This document shows positions 42,314 through 50,088 of a stretch of 64,000 nucleotides of DNA, piece after piece. Both the position numbers and the translations under genes were made by a program. Position 1 is the stretch's first letter, and each line of letters opens with the position of its first letter. Source of the DNA: Bacteroidota bacterium (GTDB lineage: Bacteria; Bacteroidota; Bacteroidia; Chitinophagales; Saprospiraceae); contig CAUJDW010000052.1 in NCBI GenBank assembly GCA_963169455.1, forward strand, positions 1 to 64,000, in the 5' to 3' direction. The notes under the pieces are model-generated. The model was given only the letters and a program-made list of their open reading frames with translations. It searched no databases and was not told the DNA's origin.

Positions 42314-43321
42314 TCAGACGTTATTCCCCTCAATTTCCTCCTTCAGGTCCCGGTTGACGGCAATACTCGCGTTCAGCTCGAAGCCTACCAGCAGGATGAA
42401 GGAGATGATCTGTATCCACAACATGAGCACGATAATGGCGCCGATGGAGCCGTACAGCTCATTGTAAGTGTTGAATTCATTGACGTAAAAGGAAAAAGCC
42501 AGGGAAGACAGGATGCAGAGCAGTGTAGCGAGGGTGGCGCCCGGGGAAAACAATTTGAAGCGTTTTATCGTGGCCGCCCCATAGCGGTAAATGATTGCGA
42601 TCCCGAAGTAAAACATCATGATAATGGCCGCCCAGCGCAGGAACTGTATCGTGATCCCGGTAAGCTGGTCCAGCCTGACCAGGCCGAAGATCAGGTTGAA
42701 CAAAAATTCTCCGAGGATGATCAGGATGACGGCTGCGATCACCAGCACCCCCATCTCGAAGGTGAGCAGGATGGCGATCATCCGCTTTCTGAATTCCCCC
42801 CTTTGCCGGAAAGTCCTGTGGTAGGACTTTTCGAAGCCCTGCATCAGGGCCAGCATCCCGTTGGAAGCGAAGTAAATGGCGAGTATGAAACCGAAAGACA
42901 ACAGCCCGAAACGGGGGTTGTTGGTAATGTCGTCAACGAAGGCGAAGAGGCGCTCTCCGGCTACGCCCGGCATGATGCGCTGGATCTCGCTGCGCAGGTA
43001 TAAATCGAAGTGCTCGCCTTCCGGCAGGTACTGGATCAGCATGCGCTTGAACAGCGGAATGAGCGTAAAAAAGGCCATCAGGGAGGGGAAAAGGGACAAA
43101 AAATAGTTGAAAGCCACGGAGTTGGCCCGGGTGAACAGGTCAGAGCGCCTGGTTTCATGATATAGAAAAACCAGTACGTCGTATATGGGAACCTTGAAAA
43201 AGCCGGGCAGCGAGTGGTTCTGTGACCATTCAATGGTTTTCCTGAGCAAAGGATGGTTGAGGAAAAAATCCGTGATCCCTTTAATGCTTATCTTTTTCAA
43301 AATAGGGGCTGAGTTTGTCAA
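42314..43321 (-). CDS. YihY/BrkB family inner-membrane protein
   Basis: About 335 aa with six predicted transmembrane helices. Family features: RANSVAFNYFLSLFPSLMAF near the first helix, YGSIGAIIVLMLWIQIISFI and LLVGFELNASIA at the end. The start is uncertain: no ATG occurs near the N-terminus, so a TTG at 43321 (overlapping the thioesterase gene by 41 bp) or at 43300 must be used. Function in relatives is unsettled (proposed transport or envelope role; not RNase BN). It is convergent with the GH9 gene, 5 bp apart, and is last in a three-gene minus-strand run. Confidence 0.85.
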   Translation of the reverse strand: MTNSAPILKKISIKGITDFFLNHPLLRKTIEWSQNHSLPGFFKVPIYDVLVFLYHETRRSDLFTRANSVAFNYFLSLFPSLMAFFTLIPLFKRMLIQYLPEGEHFDLYLRSEIQRIMPGVAGERLFAFVDDITNNPRFGLLSFGFILAIYFASNGMLALMQGFEKSYHRTFRQRGEFRKRMIAILLTFEMGVLVIAAVILIILGEFLFNLIFGLVRLDQLTGITIQFLRWAAIIMMFYFGIAIIYRYGAATIKRFKLFSPGATLATLLCILSSLAFSFYVNEFNTYNELYGSIGAIIVLMLWIQIISFILLVGFELNASIAVNRDLKEEIEGNNV

Positions 43322-43703
43322 TCAGAAAAGAAGGGGCGCTGATGGCCTTGCGGGAGATGGCGTCCACAAAACACAACCTCACGTTCCCGCCGTTGACCAG
43401 CTTGTTTTCTTCATTGAACAGTTCCATGTGAAAGACGATGTGTTTTTCCGGCAACTGGCGAAGCGCCGTCCGGATGGTGATCATCTCGTCGTAATAGGCC
43501 GGCCTGACAAAGCGTATCTGCATGGAAACCACAGGCATGAGAATGTGGTGCTGCGCTTCCATTTCCCGGTACGTCAGGCCCAGCGACCGCAGCATTTCCA
43601 CGCGCCCGATCTCGTAGTACTGGGCGTAATTGCCGTAGTAAAGATAGCCCATCTGGTCGGTTTCTCCATAGCGCACCCGCTTGCGGAATTCGTGAATGTA
43701 CAT
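43281..43703 (-). CDS. Acyl-CoA thioesterase (4HBT, YbgC/FadM-like hotdog fold)
   Basis: 140 aa from ATG 43703; an upstream in-frame start would overlap the arginine deiminase gene. Single hotdog domain with the 4HBT pattern RVRYGETDQMGYLYYGNYAQ, where the Asp in ETDQMG is the catalytic residue of YbgC-type enzymes, followed by YYEIGRVEMLRSLGLTYREM and VRPAYYDEMITIRT. It hydrolyses acyl-CoA thioesters in the cytoplasm; chain-length preference cannot be told. It sits 17 bp downstream of the arginine deiminase gene. Confidence 0.88.
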   Translation of the reverse strand: MYIHEFRKRVRYGETDQMGYLYYGNYAQYYEIGRVEMLRSLGLTYREMEAQHHILMPVVSMQIRFVRPAYYDEMITIRTALRQLPEKHIVFHMELFNEENKLVNGGNVRLCFVDAISRKAISAPSFLIDKLSPYFEKDKH

Positions 43704-43720
43704 ACTTTTCCGATAAACTT

Positions 43721-44983
43721 TTAGGGCGCCCGTTCTATCGGGCAGGTCATACAATGGGAGCCGCCCCTGGCCCGCGACAATTCATTGGAGGGCAGCATGA
43801 TGATCGTGTTGTGGATTTCGGCGGGCTTCAGGATGCCATCCTGGAAGGCGGCAAGCAACTCGCGGGCGTGCACCACCCGGTATCCGGCTTTGGCGAACGC
43901 TTCTTCGGTCTTGGGGTTGCGGTCGTAGGTGAGCGCCACGCCCGGTTTGAGCGCCACCAGGTTGCAGCCGTCCGTCCACTGTTCCCGCTCCTGGTAAGGC
44001 GACTCCCCGCCGCCGCTGAGGATGAATTCCATATTGGGGTTGACCTCCTTGAGGATGAACTCCTGAACGGTGGGGTAATGCCGGACCATGCCGCCCTTGC
44101 TGAACACTTCGACGTAGGAGCCCAGCCCGTCCAGTACGATCGGCTTGTAGGCCACGATGTGGTCGTGGTTGATCTGGGTGAAGACCGTGTCGATGTGCAT
44201 GAAGCTCCGGTCGTTGGGGATGTTGATCTGAACCACGTTTTTCACCACGCCCTTGCGCAGCAATACATCTTTCAGCGACTTGATGGCATAGGATGTGGTG
44301 CGCTCGCTGCATCCTATGAGCAGGTAGTCCTCGTTGAGGATCATCACGTCTCCGCCTTCTATGGATACCATCTCTCCGCGCTTGGAGGGCGGGAATTCTT
44401 CCACGCGGTTGAGGTTGATGATGCGCCCCTCTTCCCGCAGTTTCCGGAAGATGGGGTGGGCCCAGAAGATGAAGCGGGTCAGGAAGTTCTCCCGGAAGCG
44501 CGCCACCTTGGCCGGCTTGGTGATGATGACGTGGTCGTTGGCCGTCACGGCGATATCCCGGGTGAAAATGAAATTCGGAATGGGGTCGAAGAGGAAGTGG
44601 TCTTCCGCTGCGTAATAACCCGTTATCAATACTTTGGTGAGCACCTCATTCGGAAGGCTCAGCAGGAGCTTTTTATAAGAACTCGGCAGTTCTTCGTAAT
44701 CGATGATCTTGTCCAGCATTTCCAGTTTGCTCTCATCGTCGGAGGCAAGCGCCTCTTCCAGGAGTTCGGCGGTTTCCAGGACGTTCTCTTTGCCCAGAAA
44801 AGCCCGCAGGGTGTCGGTGAATACATCGTGTTCTTCCTGCATTTTGGGCAGGTAGACGATATCGTCAAAAAGCAGTTCTTCGGAGCGCTTGGGTGAAATC
44901 CGGGAAATGCCTTCGTCCGGACGGTGGATGATGACGCGCCGCAGGGCGCCGATTTCGGAAGATACAAATATCTGGCTGGCCAT
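43721..44983 (-). CDS. arcA: Arginine deiminase
   Basis: 420 aa, full length. Guanidino-group-modifying fold with FTRDIAV, IEGGDVMIL, HIDTVFTQI and the C-terminal catalytic Cys in GGSHCMTCPI (C411); Asp and His catalytic residues are present in these motifs. It converts arginine to citrulline and ammonia. No arcB (ornithine carbamoyltransferase), arcC (carbamate kinase) or arcD (exchanger) is adjacent; a thioesterase and a BrkB-type protein follow instead. The role may be arginine catabolism, nitrogen release or acid tolerance without a clustered ADI pathway. Confidence 0.9.
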   Translation of the reverse strand: MASQIFVSSEIGALRRVIIHRPDEGISRISPKRSEELLFDDIVYLPKMQEEHDVFTDTLRAFLGKENVLETAELLEEALASDDESKLEMLDKIIDYEELPSSYKKLLLSLPNEVLTKVLITGYYAAEDHFLFDPIPNFIFTRDIAVTANDHVIITKPAKVARFRENFLTRFIFWAHPIFRKLREEGRIINLNRVEEFPPSKRGEMVSIEGGDVMILNEDYLLIGCSERTTSYAIKSLKDVLLRKGVVKNVVQINIPNDRSFMHIDTVFTQINHDHIVAYKPIVLDGLGSYVEVFSKGGMVRHYPTVQEFILKEVNPNMEFILSGGGESPYQEREQWTDGCNLVALKPGVALTYDRNPKTEEAFAKAGYRVVHARELLAAFQDGILKPAEIHNTIIMLPSNELSRARGGSHCMTCPIERAP

Positions 44984-45047
44984 ATTTTGTCAAGGCTTTT
45001 TTTTCAGGCTGCCGAATGGCTCGGTTGAACGGGTGGAACCAGGGAAA

Positions 45048-45088
45048 CCGGCGGCATTTTTCAAGGCCGGGCAGGTTGATGCCGCCGG
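45048..45088 (-). terminator. Perfect 10-bp inverted repeat after the GT2/AKR/FAD operon
   Basis: CCGGCGGCAT (45048-45057) and ATGCCGCCGG (45079-45088) flank a 21-nt loop, 43 bp past the stop of the FAD oxidoreductase gene. No strong T-run follows on the minus strand. Confidence 0.45.
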
Positions 45089-45130
45089 CCTGTGCAGCGC
45101 TTCACCAACCCTTCCGCTTCCTGTGGGCCA

Positions 45131-46279
45131 TCAAAACTCCACCACTTTTTCGATCTCGTAGATGGAGTTGATCTTACCGGCAAATATGCAATAAAATCGT
45201 GGATTATCATTGAGAATGGAAATCTCCGTCGGCCGCCCGTCGTCAATGTAATTGGCCTTTAGTTTGGATTTGATGGTGAACATCGAGGTAAAGTATTGGA
45301 ACTGAACGGATTCATCGAAGTATTGCCGGATTTGCCCCAGCATTTTGCGGTAGTTGGAGCGCGGCCTGGCCGGGCAGGCGTTGCAGATCGCCGTGAAATC
45401 CGGGCGGCAGGCCGGGTTTTCTTCCTGGCAGTCGAAGCGGGGCAGGTTGTCATAGGAGACCTTGTGGTGGGTATAGGCCACCGACGAAAGGGAAAGCAGG
45501 CCCGATAGCCCGTAGGGCATGATGGAGCCGAATTGCCCGTCCATGATCGTCAGGCCTATGTGCTGTACCTGCGGAGAGGTCAGAAAGGCCATCTCCGAGA
45601 TTTCGTGCATGAGGTCGATGTCCGCCAGCCCGAATAAACGGTTGATGGCGTTGCTGCCGGCGTAGGTGGCGTTGATCACCTGGCTGGCCGCAACTTCCTG
45701 TTTCTGGCCTTGTTCCATATTTTCCACTACCACGCGCCACTCGCTGCCTGCGGCCCGGGCTTCGAGCAGCCGGGAGTACATCCTGACGTCAACCTGCTTG
45801 CCGGCTTCCTGCAACTGCTGCCTGTAGTATTCGGCAATGAGGTAGGGGTCAAAGGCGTATTCGGTGGTGGCGTATAGAGCTTCCATCCGGTGGTAATTGA
45901 ACAGCGGGTGCTTGAGCACAGGTTCGCAGCGGATGCCGATGAAAGCGCAAAAGCGCTCGAACTGCTGGCTGTCCGTAAAGGAGCCAAAACGGTCGATCGC
46001 GTAGTATTTCTCGAACTCGAAGTTTATAAAGCCCTGATGGTCAGCAGTAAACCGCGCCTTATTGTCATCCGACATGAGGGCTGTGGCCACGCTGCGGGGG
46101 TAGTGGTAGCCGCTGTGGAGGCGCGCCTGGTTGACGATGGAGGCTTTTTTCAGCAATTCGCGCTCTTTTTCCACCAGGCAGATGCGCAGGCCATGCTGCG
46201 CCAGGTACAGGGCGGCGTATATGCCGAAAATGCCGCCTCCCACGATCAGGAAATCATACCGTTCAGGGCTCTTCTGCAT
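45131..46279 (-). CDS. FAD-dependent oxidoreductase (DAO family)
   Basis: 382 aa. An N-terminal Rossmann dinucleotide motif YDFLIVGGGIFGIYAALYLA (8-27) with the acidic end LVEKE is followed by ARLHSGYHYPRS, as in L-2-hydroxyglutarate-oxidase-like DAO proteins, and VINATYAGSNAINRL. The C-terminal segment has a Cys-rich patch (FTAICNACPARPR) of unknown role. The catalytic substrate cannot be read from sequence. Its 5' end overlaps the aldo/keto reductase gene by 17 bp, so it is the third gene of the GT2-AKR-FAD operon and probably acts on the same sugar or polyol-type intermediate (inference). Confidence 0.85.
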   Translation of the reverse strand: MQKSPERYDFLIVGGGIFGIYAALYLAQHGLRICLVEKERELLKKASIVNQARLHSGYHYPRSVATALMSDDNKARFTADHQGFINFEFEKYYAIDRFGSFTDSQQFERFCAFIGIRCEPVLKHPLFNYHRMEALYATTEYAFDPYLIAEYYRQQLQEAGKQVDVRMYSRLLEARAAGSEWRVVVENMEQGQKQEVAASQVINATYAGSNAINRLFGLADIDLMHEISEMAFLTSPQVQHIGLTIMDGQFGSIMPYGLSGLLSLSSVAYTHHKVSYDNLPRFDCQEENPACRPDFTAICNACPARPRSNYRKMLGQIRQYFDESVQFQYFTSMFTIKSKLKANYIDDGRPTEISILNDNPRFYCIFAGKINSIYEIEKVVEF

Positions 46280-47186
46280 GCCGTTCCTTTAAGCTTTGAT
46301 ACAAATCGCCGTAGTCGTGGGCCTTCAGGGTTTCATAAAAAGCGAGGCTGTCGCGGAGTTGCCCTATCCGGGAAGCGCCCAGCAGTATGCCTTCCATATC
46401 CGGCGAGTAAAAGGCATAAACCATGCCGATCTGGTTGAAACTGCTGATGGGAGGGCGGTTGGCGTTTAGGCTGGCCTTGCCGATGGCGTCGCGGAGCTGC
46501 GGCAGCATGGGGTGCGCCATGTTGGCTTCCGCCCCCCGGGTTTTGAGCGAACTGCGCTCGTGGTATTCGGCGGGGTCCAGCTTGATGCCGCCTGCGTTGA
46601 TGCCGTAGGCGATGAAGCGGGCGGCGCCGTGAAACGGGGCATACCGGCCGAAATCGGATTGCAGGATATTGTGTTTAACCTGGATGCGGAAATCGAAACG
46701 GAATTCCTGGTTGAGCCGGGCGTAAACCTCGGGATGCCGGATGCCCGACAGCCCTGCCTGCAGGCCTTCCCGGCGGGCGGCATCAAGCCCTTCCAGGCTG
46801 TCCCGGATGGCGCCTTCCTCGCTGCGGTTATCCCAGTGCAGCATGAAGGTTCCGAGATTGCTTCCGAAGAGCTGGCGGTATTCGTCGAGCATGATAAGCA
46901 GGAAGCTCCTGCAGAGGTTGATCTCCGGCGTGCGCTGATTGTTCAGGCTGCCCACTTTCATCATCAGCCGGAGGTCATGTACGCCATGCACCGCAATCCA
47001 TTCCTTCAGGATGGTTTCCGCCAGCCGGAAATCTTCCGGTTTTTTATTGATCGGGTAATTGGTGGCCGCGTCCACTTCCCGGAACCCCTGCCCGTAGAAG
47101 TAGTCGAGCAGGGCAAAACAATCCTGCCTGCTTATTGTCCAGCCCCACATGGCCGTACCGAGGATGAGCGTTGGCTGGTTTTTCAT
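46263..47186 (-). CDS. Aldo/keto reductase
   Basis: 307 aa from ATG 47186, which overlaps the glycosyltransferase stop in an ATGA arrangement; a longer frame upstream is an artefact. (beta/alpha)8 barrel with an intact catalytic tetrad by position: D39 and Y44 in EVDAATNY, K77 in LMMKVGS and H117 in FMLHWDN. The C-terminal cofactor region contains ILLGASRIGQLRDSL, as in NADP-dependent AKRs. It belongs to the deviating AKRs found in glycan or natural-product clusters rather than to classic detoxifying enzymes. Substrate unknown; translationally coupled to genes on both sides. Confidence 0.88.
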   Translation of the reverse strand: MKNQPTLILGTAMWGWTISRQDCFALLDYFYGQGFREVDAATNYPINKKPEDFRLAETILKEWIAVHGVHDLRLMMKVGSLNNQRTPEINLCRSFLLIMLDEYRQLFGSNLGTFMLHWDNRSEEGAIRDSLEGLDAARREGLQAGLSGIRHPEVYARLNQEFRFDFRIQVKHNILQSDFGRYAPFHGAARFIAYGINAGGIKLDPAEYHERSSLKTRGAEANMAHPMLPQLRDAIGKASLNANRPPISSFNQIGMVYAFYSPDMEGILLGASRIGQLRDSLAFYETLKAHDYGDLYQSLKERHAEEP

Positions 47187-47935
47187 CGCCTGCCGGTTGG
47201 GTGTGGAATAGCCGAAACCGGCCTTTTCCGCTTCAGGGCCCGCATGGCCTGGATATACCGCTTTGCCAGGGGAATGATCTCGACCCGGCTGCTGCTCACA
47301 TCGTCGGTCCAGGTAACGGGCAATTCGAAGATTTTCAGGCCGAGCCATTCTGCGGTGGCCAGTAGTTCGGTGGAGAAAAACCAGCCGTTGTTTTGAGCGC
47401 CGGCCTCGAAAAGCCTGGGGTAAACATCCCTGCGCAGAAACTTGAAGCCGCACATGCCGTCGGAAAAGCGGGCGCCGAGATAGTATTTCAGCATGAGGTT
47501 GAAAACCCGGGACGCAATCTCCCGTTTGAAAGGCCTGTTGATCACCTTCGACCTGGGGTGGAGCCTGGTGGCGTAAACGATGTCATAACTCTTGTTGGCG
47601 ATGGCGTCGTAGGCTTCCAGGAAGTGGGGCAGGGCAGTGGCCAGGTCGAGGTCCATGTATCCCACGATATCGGCCTGCGATTGGCCCCAGGAGGTTTTCA
47701 GGGCAAGCCCGACACCTCTTTCAGGAACCTGCACAAAGGCGATTTCCGGTTTTTCCCGGCACAGGGCGCGCGCGATCTCCGGCGTCTGGTCGGCCGAGCC
47801 GTTGTCGGCAATGACGATCCGCCATTGCCCTTCGGCGGGAAAATGTGCTTTCAGGAACTGGTGCAGCACGCGGACGTTCCTGTCCAGGCTTGCTTCTTCA
47901 TTCAGCACGGGAATGCTTACGTCAAAGGTCATCAT
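47183..47935 (-). CDS. Family 2 glycosyltransferase, DPG/DPM synthase-like
   Basis: 250 aa, ATG 47935 (a second ATG follows directly). GT-A fold: VSIPVLNEEASLDRNVRVL, IADNGSADQTPEIA, the metal-binding DLDLAT, and GARFSDGMCGFKFLRRDVYP, resembling dolichyl- or undecaprenyl-phosphate glucosyl/mannosyltransferases. No transmembrane helices are evident, so it probably works at the inner face of the membrane on a lipid-phosphate acceptor. It heads the overlapping GT2-AKR-FAD operon and is divergent from the coiled-coil gene pair. Confidence 0.88.
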   Translation of the reverse strand: MMTFDVSIPVLNEEASLDRNVRVLHQFLKAHFPAEGQWRIVIADNGSADQTPEIARALCREKPEIAFVQVPERGVGLALKTSWGQSQADIVGYMDLDLATALPHFLEAYDAIANKSYDIVYATRLHPRSKVINRPFKREIASRVFNLMLKYYLGARFSDGMCGFKFLRRDVYPRLFEAGAQNNGWFFSTELLATAEWLGLKIFELPVTWTDDVSSSRVEIIPLAKRYIQAMRALKRKRPVSAIPHPTGRR

Positions 47936-48020
47936 GTTGACTCTGCTTTCGGGCCCGAATATAAGGGCCAGTTAGGAGAATTAACGCTTTTTTCCTTACT
48001 TTGTACGAGGATTTCAACCC

Positions 48021-48050
48021 TTTGCCTGTCGGCGGAAACTATTACATTTG
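48021..48050 (+). promoter_or_regulatory. Promoter of the coiled-coil gene pair (TTTG-N18-TACATTTG)
   Basis: TTTG at 48021-48024 and TACATTTG at 48043-48050, spaced 18 bp, match both Bacteroidota promoter boxes exactly and with the same spacing as the dusB promoter. A ~23-nt leader precedes ATG 48080. Confidence 0.7.
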
Positions 48051-48079
48051 CTCCGGCATCTTATTGAAAAGGCCTGTTT

Positions 48080-48733
48080 ATGAGCATGTGGAAGAACATC
48101 AAGTCCTTATTCATTATCGAAGAAGAGGCGCCGGCGCCCGGGCCCGGGAAGCCGGCGGCGGCATCAACAGGGAAGATGGCGGCTGAAAGCACCGGGGCTC
48201 CGCAGCCGAAAGGCAAAGTGACGGAACAATTCACCGATGTGCTGCTCCGGGCGATGAGCGAGCAAAACATGGAAGGCTTCGACTACCTCGAGTTCAAGAA
48301 GTCGCTCAATTCCCTGAAGCAAATGGAAATGGATGAGGCCACCCGGTATCAATCCGCCCTGGCTATGGCCCAGACGATGGGCGCCAAACCACAGCAGCTG
48401 GCTGAATCGGCCCAGCACTATATCGAAGTGCTGAAAAAGGAACGGGCGAAATTCGGGGAGGCGCTCGCCAAGCAGCAGAAGCTCCAGGTGGAGGACAAGG
48501 AAGAGCATATCCGGCAGGCCGAAGAGGGAATAAAGAGCAAACTGGCCCAAATCCAGCAACTCCAGCAGGAAATCCAGGCACGGCAACAGGAGGCGGAAGC
48601 GCTGAAAGGGCAGATAAGGGAAGCCACAGATAAACTGCTGGCCACCCAGAGCGATTTCGCCGCATCCTTCGACGCCCTGGCGGGGCAGATCATGCATGAT
48701 GTGGAAAAAATAAAGCAATACCAGAAACAATAA
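48080..48733 (+). CDS. Cytoplasmic coiled-coil protein of unknown function, partner of the next gene
   Basis: 217 aa. There is no signal peptide; residues 1-13 (MSMWKNIKSLFII) could be an amphipathic membrane-touching helix. A Pro/Ala/Gly-rich spacer (~15-45) is followed by a conserved-looking helix (QFTDVLLRAMSEQNMEGFDY, LEFKKSL), then a long coiled coil from ~110 to 195 rich in Q, E and K (KLAQIQQLQQEIQARQQEAE). The N-terminal amphipathic helix plus coiled coil recalls PspA/IM30-type envelope stress proteins in outline only; no sequence match is claimed. It has its own promoter and is followed 36 bp later by the membrane coiled-coil gene. Confidence 0.75.
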   Translation: MSMWKNIKSLFIIEEEAPAPGPGKPAAASTGKMAAESTGAPQPKGKVTEQFTDVLLRAMSEQNMEGFDYLEFKKSLNSLKQMEMDEATRYQSALAMAQTMGAKPQQLAESAQHYIEVLKKERAKFGEALAKQQKLQVEDKEEHIRQAEEGIKSKLAQIQQLQQEIQARQQEAEALKGQIREATDKLLATQSDFAASFDALAGQIMHDVEKIKQYQKQ

Positions 48734-48769
48734 CCTTCCATCGCATCATTTACAAGCATAAAGAAAAGA

Positions 48770-49801
48770 ATGGACACGTACAGCAATGAATTTAAGCCCA
48801 AATCCTTCTGGCAGCGCCCGGAAGGAGTGACGGGCATGATCTTTTTGGCAGGCGTAATCCTGGGCGGCGGTTTTCTGATCCTCAGCAACATCCAGTTCCT
48901 GATCGGGCTGGTTTCCAATACGCTCAGCCTGGCGGTGCTGCTGATCGCGCTGGCCGCCATCCTCTATATGGTGCTCGACCCCAAAATGCGAAACCTGGTT
49001 TGGTACGCCTACAAAAGCGTCATGCGTTGGGTCACCGGGCTCTTCGTCCAACTGGACCCCATTGGCATCCTGAAGTCTTACCTGGAAGACCTCAAGGACA
49101 ACCTGCGCAAAATGAACAAGCAGATCAGCATGCTGCGCGGACAGATGCACAAACTGCAGGAAATCATCTTCAACAACAAAAAACAGATCGAAAGCAACCT
49201 GCAACTGGCCAGCAAGGCCAAAGCCAGCAACAAGGAGGCCATCATGATCCTCAAATCCCGCAAGGCGGGCCGGCTGCGCGAGTCCAACATGCGCCTCGAG
49301 GACCTCTACAAAAAAATGGAGGTGCTCTACCGCGTGCTGACCAAAATGTACGAGAATTCCCAGATACTGAGCGAAGACATCAAAGACCAGGTAGAGGTCA
49401 AGGAACAGGAACGCAAAGCTATCCACGCCAGCCACAGCGCCATGCGCTCCGCCATGAGCATCATGTCGGGCGACCCCGATAAGCGCGCTATGTTCGATGC
49501 AGCTATGGAAGCCATCGCCGATGATGTGGCCAACAAAGTGGGAGAGATGGAGCGCTTCATGGAAATGTCCGCCAGTTTTATGGATTCCATCGACCTGCAG
49601 AATGGCATCTTCGAGGAGGAGGGCCTGAAAATGCTGGAGAAATGGGAACAGGAAAGCGTTTCCTTCATCCTCGGGGAAGAGAAGCAGACACTGCTCTCCA
49701 AAGCCAATGACGATGCGGATATTCTCGACCTCGATGAGCCTATCAAGGAGCCAGTCCGGGAAGCCGGCCACAAAAACCAGTACGATAGTTTCTTTGAATA
49801 G
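48770..49801 (+). CDS. Inner-membrane protein with long cytoplasmic coiled coil, unknown function
   Basis: 343 aa. Two transmembrane helices near residues 20-42 and 45-66 (GMIFLAGVILGGGFLILSN; LAVLLIALAAILYMVLD), then a helical cytoplasmic region with coiled coils: LEDLKDNLRKMNKQISMLRG, MRLEDLYKKMEVLYRVLTKM and KDQVEVKEQERKAIHA. Late helices (MSIMSGDPDKRAMFDAAMEA) and an acidic tail (DADILDLDEPIKE) complete it. Together with the upstream soluble coiled-coil protein it forms an isolated two-gene unit, closed by a terminator. TelA/PspA-like membrane-stress roles are conceivable, but the family is unknown to me. Confidence 0.8.
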   Translation: MDTYSNEFKPKSFWQRPEGVTGMIFLAGVILGGGFLILSNIQFLIGLVSNTLSLAVLLIALAAILYMVLDPKMRNLVWYAYKSVMRWVTGLFVQLDPIGILKSYLEDLKDNLRKMNKQISMLRGQMHKLQEIIFNNKKQIESNLQLASKAKASNKEAIMILKSRKAGRLRESNMRLEDLYKKMEVLYRVLTKMYENSQILSEDIKDQVEVKEQERKAIHASHSAMRSAMSIMSGDPDKRAMFDAAMEAIADDVANKVGEMERFMEMSASFMDSIDLQNGIFEEEGLKMLEKWEQESVSFILGEEKQTLLSKANDDADILDLDEPIKEPVREAGHKNQYDSFFE

Positions 49802-49830
49802 GAACCGGCTGTCATAGCTATCCCCACCTC

Positions 49831-49866
49831 CCCGCCGGCGCCGCTTCGTGCGGCTCCGGCGGGTTT
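49831..49866 (+). terminator. Intrinsic terminator of the coiled-coil gene pair
   Basis: CCCGCCGG and CCGGCGGG plus an inner GCCGC-TTCGT-GCGGC form a 13-bp stem with one internal mismatch, followed by TTT. It lies 30 bp after the stop at 49801. Confidence 0.7.
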
Positions 49867-50088
49867 GAACTTCGGAAGCCTGCTGCTGGCCGGGCGCAGG
49901 GTAAACTTCCGGCGCTTTCTCCAGAATCCGGAACACGGGAAGAGCCGCCTCCCAAGGCTTGCGTATAGCCCTGTTCCAACATTCCAGGGTTATGTTGTTG
50001 GATTGTTATATTGTTTTGCTAAATATGTCCAACTGCTTAGTATTTCGATAAATATAATATCACCTCCTTGCTCCGCGTTCTGGGCAGT

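Noticed and set aside
47187-47453. Upstream extension of the aldo/keto reductase frame
   Set aside because: It overlaps the glycosyltransferase coding region; the ATG at 47186 with ATGA overlap and the TLILGTAMWG beginning fit the family.
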